A stretch of DNA of 64,000 nt from assembly GCA_041397525.1 (NCBI GenBank), contig JAWKWL010000002.1, forward strand, positions 248,001-312,000, in the 5' to 3' direction. The translations under genes and the position numbers were made by a program. Every line of letters starts with the position of its first letter. Within the stretch, counting starts at the first letter, position 1. Origin of the DNA: BOKV01 sp041397525. GTDB taxonomy: Bacteria > Pseudomonadota > Alphaproteobacteria > Rhizobiales > Rhizobiaceae. Under the pieces are notes generated by a model. That model searched no databases. It saw nothing but the letters and a program-made list of their open reading frames with translations, and was not told the origin of the DNA. Shown one piece after another: positions 39,768 to 47,848 of this stretch.

Positions 39768-41708
39768 ATGATCAGCCCGTCGACCGAAGGCCTGTTTTTG
39801 GGAGAAATCCCGCCGCTTAACAGCACTAGCCGCCGCATGCCGGATCGCCGTCGCGTCAGCATGCGCTGGTTGAGCGGCACCATTCTTACAGGATTGACCT
39901 CGGTTTTTCTTATGGGCGGCGCTTTGTACGGCGCATTGGAAGGGCGGCAGCAGCTGGCGCTGCCCGCACAGGCATACGAACGCGATCCCGCCGAAACGTC
40001 AGTCCGTGATACAGTAGCCATTGGCGATCGTCCCGGGCTATCCCAGGTCAGCACCGATTCGCAGTCATCAGTGATGATGGTTTCCACCATCTCGCGGGAG
40101 GGCGACCGCGACATCGTCAAGGTCCGCCCGTTTCTCAACCTCAACACGCCACTTGCCATCGCCCCCAAGCGCGAGCTGGATTATCCCACCTTCGATCCGC
40201 TCGCGGTTTTTGCCGAATCAGGAACCGCTGTCACCGTTTCCAAGTCGAGTGACCTGATCTACGGCGCCGATGTGGATTCCGAGGTTTCGATCGAGACTAT
40301 CGATTTTGACCAGAGCGACAATCGCATCAACCGCGCGCCGCGCCAGCGCAGCAGCGACATCGAGGAAGTGGTGCGCAACGCGGCTCCAAGCCTGGATACG
40401 GGCGCAACCTCGGTTGCAGCTCTGTCATATTTCGACCCTAGCCGTTTCGGATTGCAGGATGCCGGGTTCCTGAATCCTTCAGGTGTCACCATCACCGCGG
40501 AAAATGTTACTCGCAAAGGCAAATACAATCCGCAAGACTATCCCGGTATTCGCTATGAAGAACGGGTGGTTCGGGTAAGGACAGAGGCCAGGGTTTCAAC
40601 CATACTGGATGCAGAGGGCCTGAGCGAAGAAGAAGCACTCACCCTGGAAAAAGTGCTCGAGGCAGATCTCGGCTCCAGCAATTTCCAGCCGGAAGACAGG
40701 TTGCGTATCGCTTTTGAATTGCCCAAGGGAGCGACCGAGGAGACCACCAAGCAGGCCATACGCGTCAGCGTCTACCGTAACTCGTCGCATCTGGTTTCGA
40801 TCGCCAAGGCCGACGACGGCGGTTATGTCTACGCCAATGAACCAGACGCGATACCCCAGATCAGCGCCAGTGCACCAGCAAGGCCATTGATCCAGTCAGG
40901 CAGACTTCCCGCTGCCTATGACGCCATTTACCGGGCAGCGCTTTCGGAAGGCCTGGGTACTTCACTCACTCGCCAGTTGATCCGCATTTTTGCCTTCGAT
41001 GTCGATTTCAATTCCGCCATTTCGCCAACCGATGAGTTGCAGGTTTTCGTTTCCCTCGAAGAAAATGAGAAGACACCGACTGAAGATTCAGAGATTCTGT
41101 ATGCGGCCATCAAACTGGGCAATGTAACCCGCAAATATTACCGCTACCGCGACGCCGATACAGGTCGGATTGATTACTATGACGAAACAGGGAAAAGTTC
41201 GAAGAAATTCCTCCTTCGCCAGGTAGTACCCAATGCCCGGTTTGCCTCACCCTTTGGTGCGCGTTGGCACCCTGTCCTGAAATTCCGCAAGATGCACTGG
41301 GGCGTGGATTGGGCAGCACCGCGCGGCACCCCGATTCTGGCCGCCGGGAATGGCACCGTGGAGAAAGCTGGCTGGTCATCGGGATATGGCAAGCAGACCG
41401 TGATTCGCCATGCCAATGGGTATGAGACATCATATTCGCACCAGAGCAGAATCTCCGACAACGTCGTTCCCGGCGCGCAAGTACGGCAGGGACAGATCAT
41501 CGGCTATGTGGGTTCGACAGGCCTCTCAACAGGACCGCACTGCCATTACGAAGTTACGGTCAATGGCACCAAGGTAGACCCGATGCGCATCCGCCTGCCG
41601 CAGGGCAAGGCCCTCAAGGGCAACGAACTGACAGCCTTCAACCTTGAGCGCGAACGCATAGACGCGCTGGTGAGCAACGAAGACACGGACAAGCTCGCCC
41701 AGAACTGA
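39768..41708 (+). CDS. M23-family metallopeptidase (LytM domain)
   Basis: This 646-residue envelope protein has one N-terminal TM segment (WLSGTILTGLTSVFLMGGALYGAL, about 44-67) that anchors it with the rest periplasmic. A long poorly conserved middle part follows, then a C-terminal zinc peptidase domain. Ligands His510 and Asp514 lie in MHWGVDWAAPRG, and His591/His593 in GPHCHYEV. All ligands are present, so it is probably an active DD-endopeptidase on peptidoglycan rather than a degenerate EnvC-like factor. Start ATG 39768 has an AGGA about 14 nt upstream; an internal ATG is possible. Confidence 0.9.
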   Translation: MISPSTEGLFLGEIPPLNSTSRRMPDRRRVSMRWLSGTILTGLTSVFLMGGALYGALEGRQQLALPAQAYERDPAETSVRDTVAIGDRPGLSQVSTDSQSSVMMVSTISREGDRDIVKVRPFLNLNTPLAIAPKRELDYPTFDPLAVFAESGTAVTVSKSSDLIYGADVDSEVSIETIDFDQSDNRINRAPRQRSSDIEEVVRNAAPSLDTGATSVAALSYFDPSRFGLQDAGFLNPSGVTITAENVTRKGKYNPQDYPGIRYEERVVRVRTEARVSTILDAEGLSEEEALTLEKVLEADLGSSNFQPEDRLRIAFELPKGATEETTKQAIRVSVYRNSSHLVSIAKADDGGYVYANEPDAIPQISASAPARPLIQSGRLPAAYDAIYRAALSEGLGTSLTRQLIRIFAFDVDFNSAISPTDELQVFVSLEENEKTPTEDSEILYAAIKLGNVTRKYYRYRDADTGRIDYYDETGKSSKKFLLRQVVPNARFASPFGARWHPVLKFRKMHWGVDWAAPRGTPILAAGNGTVEKAGWSSGYGKQTVIRHANGYETSYSHQSRISDNVVPGAQVRQGQIIGYVGSTGLSTGPHCHYEVTVNGTKVDPMRIRLPQGKALKGNELTAFNLERERIDALVSNEDTDKLAQN

Positions 41709-41793
41709 GCTGAACTGAACTGGTTTGAACTTCGAATTACTTTCGGACCGCTGGTTGGATTGAAAAAAGTCCTTCACACGATCGAAGGGAAGA

Positions 41794-41828
41794 CCGGCAG
41801 CGACTGGGTAATCCCGGGTCGCTGCCGG
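41794..41828 (-). terminator. Strong stem-loop between clpB and the M23 gene
   Basis: A perfect 11-bp stem (CCGGCAGCGAC and GTCGCTGCCGG) lies 9 nt from the clpB stop, between convergent genes. The T run on the minus strand starts about 25 nt further, so it is a likely but not textbook terminator serving clpB, perhaps both genes. Confidence 0.55.
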
Positions 41829-41836
41829 CCATCATG

Positions 41837-44446
41837 TCATGCCGCGACGGAAGCCATCCTTGCGGGTTTGGTAGAAAATACCAGCCGGTCAGATCCCGCA
41901 CCCACCTTCACAGTCATCCCGTCATGGATTTCGCCAGCAAGGATTTTTTCCGCAAGCGGATCCTGCAAGGCCGACTGGATGACACGCTTCAATGGCCGTG
42001 CTCCATAGGCCGGATCATAACCCTTGTTGGCGAGCCACTCGACGGCATCGCTTCCCAGTTCAAGCGTGATCCGCCTGTCTGCAAGCAATGCCTCAAGGCG
42101 CCCGATCTGGATCGCAACAATGCTCGCCATGTCCGCCCGCTTCAGCCGGTGGAACAGGATTACCTCATCCACACGGTTGAGGAATTCGGGGCGGAAACTC
42201 GACCGGACGACACCCATGACGGCTTCGCGTACCGAACCAACATCCTCGTCTTCGCCCAGATTGACCAGGTATTCCGAGCCAAGATTGGAAGTCATGATGA
42301 TCAGAGTGTTGCGGAAATCGACAGTGCGGCCCTGCCCGTCCGTCAGGCGCCCGTCATCAAGCACCTGCAACAGCACATTGAAAACATCGGGATGCGCCTT
42401 TTCGATTTCGTCGAACAGCACAACCTGATACGGCCTGCGCCGCACGGCCTCTGTCAGCGCCCCGCCTTCATCGTAACCGACATAACCCGGAGGCGCGCCG
42501 ATCAGCCGAGACACCGAATGCTTCTCCATGTATTCCGACATGTCGAGCCGGACCATGGCGCTGTCATCATCGAACAGGTAGCTGGCAAGCGCCTTTGTAA
42601 GCTCGGTCTTACCCACGCCGGTGGGCCCGAGGAACATGAACGAGCCCATGGGCCTGTTCGGATCCTGCAGCCCCGCACGCGCCCTGCGAACAGCGCGGGA
42701 GACGGCTTGCACGGCTTCGCCCTGGCCTACAACACGCTTGGCGAGTTCGTCTTCCATGCGCAGCAGTTTGTCCTTCTCGCCTTCCAGCATCTTGTCGACG
42801 GGAATGCCGGTCCAGCGCGAAACAACCTGGGCAATGTGATCCGGCGTCACGGCCTCTTCAACCATGGCATCCATGCCGTTGTCACCGCCTGATTCGGCTT
42901 CCGCAAGCTTCTTCTCCAGTTGCGGAATCACGCCATAGGCAAGCTCACCCGCCTTGGCGAGATCGCCACGGCGCTGCGCCTGCTCCAGTTCCATGCGGGC
43001 ATGGTCGATCTCTTCCTTGATGTTGCGGGCGCTGGAAAGCTTGTTCTTTTCCGATTCCCAACGCGCGGTCAGGCCGTCAGCCCTTTCCTGCAGTGAAGCG
43101 AGTTCATTCTCGAGGCTCTTCAGCCTTTCCGCCGAGCCCTTGTCGCTTTCCTTTTTCAAAGCCTCGCGTTCGATCTTCAACTGGATGATACGACGGTCCA
43201 GTTCATCAAGCTCCTCCGGCTTCGAATCAACCTGCATCCGCAACCGCGAAGCGGCTTCATCCATCAGATCGATGGCCTTGTCCGGCAGGAACCGGTCAGT
43301 GATATAGCGATTGGACAGATTGGCAGCCGCAACCAGCGACGAATCGGTGATTCGCACCCCGTGATGCAGTTCGTATTTTTCCTTGATGCCGCGCAGGATC
43401 GAAACTGTGTCAGCGACAGTCGGTTCGGATACGAAAACGGGCTGGAAACGCCGGGCAAGGGCTGCGTCCTTTTCGACATGCTTGCGATATTCATCCAGCG
43501 TGGTAGCACCTACGCAATGCAACTCGCCGCGCGCGAGCGCTGGTTTCAAAAGGTTGGACGCATCCATCGCGCCTTCGCTCTTTCCGGCTCCAACAAGCGT
43601 ATGCATTTCGTCGATGAACAGGATGATTTGACCGGCGGCCGACTGCACTTCGCTCAGCACTGCCTTCAGCCGCTCCTCGAATTCACCGCGATATTTGGCA
43701 CCTGCAATCAACGACCCCATGTCAAGCGCGAGCAACCGCTTGTTCTTGAGCGATTCGGGCACGTCTCCATTGATGATTCGCAGCGCCAACCCTTCCGCGA
43801 TGGCAGTCTTGCCAACGCCGGGCTCACCGATCAGTACCGGATTGTTCTTGGTTCTGCGCGAAAGCACCTGGATTGCACGGCGGATTTCCTCGTCGCGACC
43901 GATTACCGGATCAAGTTTGCCGTCGCGCGCGTCCTTTGTCAGGTCGCGGGCATATTTCTTCATCGCATCATAGCCTGCTTCCGAATTGGAACTGTCAGCC
44001 GTGCGGCCCTTTCGCAACTCATTGATGGCCTGGTTGAGCCCATTGGCTGTCACACCAGCCTTCGAAAGGATGGAAGATGTTGCAGCCGACTTTTCTATCG
44101 CCAATGCAAGCAGCAGACGCTCAACGGTAACAAATGAGTCGCCCGCCTTTTCTGCCGCCGTCTCCGCTGTGTCAAAAACGCGCGCGAGCGGCTGTGCCAT
44201 GTATAGCTGACCATTGCCGCCGCTGACTGATGGCAGTGCGGAAAGGGCGGCTTCAACACCGACCTGAGCATCCTTGAGACGACCGCCAGCGCGTTCTATC
44301 AGCGACCCTGCCAAGCCTTCCTTATCGTCGATCAGCACCTTGAGAATGTGTTCAGGCAGGAACTGCTGGTGACCTTTGGCAAGGGCCATGGTCTGTGCCG
44401 ACTGGATGAAACCCTTCACCCGGTCCGAATATTTTTCGATGTTCAT
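41837..44446 (-). CDS. clpB: ATP-dependent disaggregase ClpB
   Basis: This 869-residue Hsp100 chaperone resolves protein aggregates with DnaK. The N-domain (about 1-145) is followed by NBD1 with Walker A GEPGVGKTAIAEGLA and Walker B IILFIDEMH, the coiled-coil middle domain (about 400-530), and NBD2 with Walker A GPTGVGKTELTKALA and Walker B VVLFDEIEKAH. ATG 44446 has AAAGGAG upstream. A heat-shock sigma-factor-like promoter lies about 95-120 nt upstream. Confidence 0.97.
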   Translation of the reverse strand: MNIEKYSDRVKGFIQSAQTMALAKGHQQFLPEHILKVLIDDKEGLAGSLIERAGGRLKDAQVGVEAALSALPSVSGGNGQLYMAQPLARVFDTAETAAEKAGDSFVTVERLLLALAIEKSAATSSILSKAGVTANGLNQAINELRKGRTADSSNSEAGYDAMKKYARDLTKDARDGKLDPVIGRDEEIRRAIQVLSRRTKNNPVLIGEPGVGKTAIAEGLALRIINGDVPESLKNKRLLALDMGSLIAGAKYRGEFEERLKAVLSEVQSAAGQIILFIDEMHTLVGAGKSEGAMDASNLLKPALARGELHCVGATTLDEYRKHVEKDAALARRFQPVFVSEPTVADTVSILRGIKEKYELHHGVRITDSSLVAAANLSNRYITDRFLPDKAIDLMDEAASRLRMQVDSKPEELDELDRRIIQLKIEREALKKESDKGSAERLKSLENELASLQERADGLTARWESEKNKLSSARNIKEEIDHARMELEQAQRRGDLAKAGELAYGVIPQLEKKLAEAESGGDNGMDAMVEEAVTPDHIAQVVSRWTGIPVDKMLEGEKDKLLRMEDELAKRVVGQGEAVQAVSRAVRRARAGLQDPNRPMGSFMFLGPTGVGKTELTKALASYLFDDDSAMVRLDMSEYMEKHSVSRLIGAPPGYVGYDEGGALTEAVRRRPYQVVLFDEIEKAHPDVFNVLLQVLDDGRLTDGQGRTVDFRNTLIIMTSNLGSEYLVNLGEDEDVGSVREAVMGVVRSSFRPEFLNRVDEVILFHRLKRADMASIVAIQIGRLEALLADRRITLELGSDAVEWLANKGYDPAYGARPLKRVIQSALQDPLAEKILAGEIHDGMTVKVGAGSDRLVFSTKPARMASVAA

Positions 44447-44539
44447 TTTCCAACTCCTTTGATCTCCCAAGCCCGCTTTGCGGCACAAGGGAAGACGTTG
44501 CGGATCGGCTCCCGGTTGTCCGGCAAACCTTCATCACAA

Positions 44540-44568
44540 ATATAGGAATGTGCATGCATCCGTAAAAG
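44540..44568 (-). promoter_or_regulatory. Candidate RpoH (heat-shock) promoter of clpB
   Basis: On the minus strand CTTT-N18-CCTATAT resembles the alphaproteobacterial RpoH consensus CTTG-N18-CYTATNT with one mismatch in the -35. clpB is a classic RpoH target. The -10 match is good and the -35 moderate. Confidence 0.45.
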
Positions 44569-44592
44569 CCCCCGGCAGCAGACAAAGAAAAA

Positions 44593-44621
44593 CCCGGTAC
44601 CAGAGCATCTCTGGTACCGGG
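44593..44621 (-). terminator. Rho-independent terminator after the DUF4167 gene
   Basis: A perfect 13-bp stem (CCCGGTACCAGAG and CTCTGGTACCGGG) with a 3-nt loop is followed on the minus strand by TTTTTCTTT. It separates the DUF4167 gene from clpB. Confidence 0.92.
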
Positions 44622-44651
44622 CCTGGCATCCTCAGCCGATCAGGCTTGCCG

Positions 44652-45518
44652 TCAGTCGTCGCTGGCCACTTCTGCGCGAGATGCGTGAACGGCAGCAGGC
44701 ATGGGAGCAAACAGGCTTTCGGGGAGTGCGGCAGCATCAGCCGACGCACCTTCGCGCCGAGCAGGACGACGTGACACACGCGGTGCCGCATCCGGCTGCA
44801 CATCGCCATTGCCGGCAGCTTCGCCATCGCCATTCTCGTCATTGCGCGGACGCCGACGCGGGCGTGCGTCGTTGCGGCTGCGCGTCTCGCGCACTGGAGC
44901 CGCCTCGACCGGAGCTTCAGCCACTTCGGTCGCAACGATCACCGGTTGATCATTGGCGCCCTCATCGCCACTTGAAAAACCTTCAGTCTCTTCGCCACGA
45001 TTGCGCGTATCGCCAGCAACATTTCTGCGATTGTTGTTGCCGGACCGTTCGCCGCGCTGATTGTCACGACCTTGATGATCACGAGGCTGATGATCTCTTG
45101 ACTGACGATCCTGGCCGCGATTGTTGTTGCCGCGCCCATCATTCGCACGATTGTCCTGGCTGCGAAGCGGACGGTCTTCCATCGCGTTGTCGCCATAGCC
45201 GTCATCATCATCGCCGTCATAGTCGGATTGGTTGCTGCGATCATATCCAGCGCCTGGCTGGTCATCGTTTCGCTGAGCCGCCTGCGAGGCGGCAATGATG
45301 CGGAAATAATGTTCAGCGTGCTGCAGGTAGTTTTCAGCCATCACCCTGTCTCCGGCTGATTGTGCATCCCGCGCCAGCTGGGAATATTTCTCAGCGATAT
45401 GTGAAGCATTGCCGCGGATCTTTACGTCCGGTCCATTGCTTTCATAGTTGCGGCTGAGCGGGTTGGGCTGCTTGCGTCCGCGTCCCCGCATCCTGTTCTT
45501 TTGCTGTTGTGGCCTCAT
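44652..45518 (-). CDS. DUF4167 domain-containing protein
   Basis: This 288-residue protein has a basic N-terminus (MRPQQQKNRMRGRGRKQPNPLSRNYESNGPDVKIRG) and the conserved DUF4167 helical block ASHIAEKYSQLARDAQSAGDRVMAENYLQHAEHYFRIIA. A very polar, low-complexity Asn/Arg/Asp/Gln-rich tail follows. The RG-rich parts suggest nucleic-acid binding, but no function is established. ATG 45518 has GAGAAG upstream. It lies between prmC and clpB, a conserved position in this order. It has its own promoter, long leader and terminator. Confidence 0.9.
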   Translation of the reverse strand: MRPQQQKNRMRGRGRKQPNPLSRNYESNGPDVKIRGNASHIAEKYSQLARDAQSAGDRVMAENYLQHAEHYFRIIAASQAAQRNDDQPGAGYDRSNQSDYDGDDDDGYGDNAMEDRPLRSQDNRANDGRGNNNRGQDRQSRDHQPRDHQGRDNQRGERSGNNNRRNVAGDTRNRGEETEGFSSGDEGANDQPVIVATEVAEAPVEAAPVRETRSRNDARPRRRPRNDENGDGEAAGNGDVQPDAAPRVSRRPARREGASADAAALPESLFAPMPAAVHASRAEVASDD

Positions 45519-45865
45519 GAACTTCTCGTTTTGATTGGCACGCTTGGATGGCGACACTGCGAACATGGCCCTTGCCTGCCTGACACAGACATCAAGGCAC
45601 CTCAAAGGGTTTCACCCCATGCACAAGCGAACTAACGCCCGCACAAATATGTTCGCTTTCGTGTACCCGACATGCCCCTGCAAATCCTGTTTGCCGAAAT
45701 CACGTTTCAGATGGTCGGGAACTGAAAGGCAGCTTCACGATTCGCCTAGTCGTGACTGCACAGTCGGGAAATTATAGCGTCGCGCGGGATAATCCAAGCT
45801 TTTTCTGCAAAGCGGGACTTTTTCTGTAAACAATGTGAAAAGTTTCGCAATGCCGCCTGGCTTGG
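45519..45865 (-). other. 347-bp gap: promoter and long structured leader of the DUF4167 gene
   Basis: No gene is supported. On the minus strand TTGGAT (45797-45792, or CTTGGA one base earlier) and TATAAT (45776-45771) form a promoter with 15-16 bp spacing. Transcription from about 45764 would give a leader of about 245 nt. It contains an 8-bp inverted repeat (AAGCGAAC 45625-45632 with GTTCGCTT 45651-45658), a smaller TCACGA/TCGTGA hairpin near 45734-45756, and a 13-codon open frame starting MSGTRKR. Confidence 0.6.
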
Positions 45866-46723
45866 TCAATCGAGCCGCGCGGTGATGACGCGGTCATGAC
45901 CAGCCATATCCTTGTGCACGACTATGTTATCAAAGCCGCAATCAGCTGCGATGGCCGAAACGGACTGGGGCTGGTCATGGCCGATTTCAAGCAAGATCAG
46001 GCCATCCGGTTTGAGCACTTGCCGGGCTCCCCCCAATATCGCCCGATAAGCGTCCAGCCCGTCCTTGCCTCCATCCAGTGCCAGCGCCGGATCATGTTCC
46101 CGCACCTCGCGCGACAGGCTCTCGATCTCGTGGCTGGCAATATAGGGCGGGTTGGAAACCAGCAGGTCGAAACTGCCCTGCAGGGGTTCCAGATAGTTGC
46201 CATGGCAAAACTCGATCCGGTCGCCAACGCCATGACGCATGGCATTGCGCAGCGCGACCTCAAGCGCCTGATGACTGACATCAACCGCTACACATGTAGC
46301 ATTCGGCAACTGCTTCAACAGCGCAACTGCGACGGCCCCGCTGCCGGTACCTATGTCGCAGAACCGGATCGCTGTAGCTGTGTCGCTTCCCGCCAATTCG
46401 CGGATTGCCATTTCGACCAGCAGTTCGGTGTCCGCGCGCGGATCAAGCACATCAGGTGACACCTCGAAATCTAGCCCGAAGAATTCGCGCCGTCCGACGA
46501 TCCGCGATACCGGCTCTCCACGGCTGCGGCGTTCAACAAAATGCTGGAATCTTCCTGCAACCTCGCTCGGACATTCTGTCGACCACAGTGAAATCAGACG
46601 CGCGTGGTCCACACCACCGGCATGTTGCAGAAGACGCCTTGCATCGGACCGGGGCTCGTCGATCCCGGCCGCTGCCAGATGTTTCAAGGCCGTTTCAAGG
46701 ATTGAGCGCCAGCTTGGCTTCAC
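45866..46723 (-). CDS. prmC: Peptide chain release factor N5-glutamine methyltransferase
   Basis: This 285-residue SAM-dependent enzyme methylates the GGQ glutamine of RF1 and RF2. The N-terminal helical domain has EPRSDARRLLQHAGG. The SAM motif is FCDIGTGSGAVAVALLKQLP and the catalytic signature is LVSNPPYIASHEI. It starts with GTG 46723 overlapping the prfA stop by 4 bp (GTGA), the usual prfA-prmC coupling. Confidence 0.95.
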   Translation of the reverse strand: MKPSWRSILETALKHLAAAGIDEPRSDARRLLQHAGGVDHARLISLWSTECPSEVAGRFQHFVERRSRGEPVSRIVGRREFFGLDFEVSPDVLDPRADTELLVEMAIRELAGSDTATAIRFCDIGTGSGAVAVALLKQLPNATCVAVDVSHQALEVALRNAMRHGVGDRIEFCHGNYLEPLQGSFDLLVSNPPYIASHEIESLSREVREHDPALALDGGKDGLDAYRAILGGARQVLKPDGLILLEIGHDQPQSVSAIAADCGFDNIVVHKDMAGHDRVITARLD

Positions 46724-47796
46724 GCCTCTTCGCCCATTTCTGCAAGCAGACTCGCCTGGTGATCAGCTGTCAGTGCATCAAAAAGTTCATCAAGCCCCTC
46801 ACCCTCGATCATCCGGTCAAGCTTGTAGAGCGTGAGGTTGATGCGGTGATCTGTTACCCGTCCCTGCGGAAAATTATAGGTACGGATGCGCTCCGAGCGG
46901 TCACCTGATCCGACCTGACCCTTGCGGGCACTGGCGCGTTCTTCGTCAGCCTTCTGACGCTGCATGTCATAGAGCTTCGCCCGCAATGTCTTCATCGCAT
47001 TGGCACGGTTCTGGTGCTGTGATTTTTCGGAAGAGGTGACAACTATCCCGGTCGGCAAGTGGGTTATCCGAACTGCCGAATCGGTAGTGTTGACATGCTG
47101 GCCACCGGCACCAGACGCTCGCATCGTGTCGATGCGAATATCTTCGTTGCGGATCTCGATGTCGATATCCTCCGCTTCCGGCAAAACGGCGACTGTGGCA
47201 GCTGAGGTGTGGATGCGTCCGCCCGCCTCGGTTTCGGGAACGCGCTGCACCCGGTGAACCCCGGATTCGAATTTCAACTTCGCAAATACACCCTTGCCGT
47301 TGATTGCAGCTATCACTTCCTTGTAGCCGCCGACCTCGCCCTCGCTCTCGGAAAGCACTTCGACTTTCCATTTGTGCTCGGCCGCGTAGCGTTCATACAT
47401 CCGGAAAAGATCACCGGCGAAAAGCGCTGCCTCTGAACCACCCGTCCCTGCCCGCACTTCGAGGATGACGCTCTTGTCATCAGCGGCATCGCGCGGCAAC
47501 AACATGATCTGTATTGCCTGGCGCAGCTCCCCTATCCCCTCCTCGACTTCGGGGTATTCCAGTTCTGCAAGCTCGCGCATTTCCGCGTCTGTGGACTTGT
47601 CGCCAAGCAATTGATCAAGGCCTGACAGTGCCTGCTCCTCACGCCGCAACTCCTTGATCTTTTCAACAAGATTGCCCAGTTCGGAATATTCTGACGCCAG
47701 CCTGACATAGGTTTCCGGATCGGGATTTGCCGCCATGTCGCGCTCAAGTGAAGCGTGGCGCAACAATATCTGGTTGAGTTTTTCGTCGGGTATCAT
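46720..47796 (-). CDS. prfA: Peptide chain release factor 1 (RF1)
   Basis: This 358-residue class I release factor recognises UAA and UAG. The GGQ motif lies in RASGAGGQHVNTTDSAVRI. The PCTxHR-type decoding loop region is upstream (RVQRVPETEAGGRIHTSAATV). Length is normal and it is co-translated with prmC. Confidence 0.97.
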   Translation of the reverse strand: MIPDEKLNQILLRHASLERDMAANPDPETYVRLASEYSELGNLVEKIKELRREEQALSGLDQLLGDKSTDAEMRELAELEYPEVEEGIGELRQAIQIMLLPRDAADDKSVILEVRAGTGGSEAALFAGDLFRMYERYAAEHKWKVEVLSESEGEVGGYKEVIAAINGKGVFAKLKFESGVHRVQRVPETEAGGRIHTSAATVAVLPEAEDIDIEIRNEDIRIDTMRASGAGGQHVNTTDSAVRITHLPTGIVVTSSEKSQHQNRANAMKTLRAKLYDMQRQKADEERASARKGQVGSGDRSERIRTYNFPQGRVTDHRINLTLYKLDRMIEGEGLDELFDALTADHQASLLAEMGEEA

Positions 47797-47848
47797 GGGA
47801 CAGTGCCAGTTCAGGTAATGGGCATTTCAAGGCAGGTTCGACTGCACG

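Noticed and set aside
41834..42892. A 352-codon open frame antisense to clpB
   Set aside because: The clpB gene on the other strand has clear motifs and correct length; the antisense frame is a product of GC-rich codon use.
44700..45300. Low-complexity repeats that might be a CRISPR or tandem repeat
   Set aside because: They encode the Asn/Arg/Asp-rich tail of the DUF4167 protein, with no regular spacer-repeat period.
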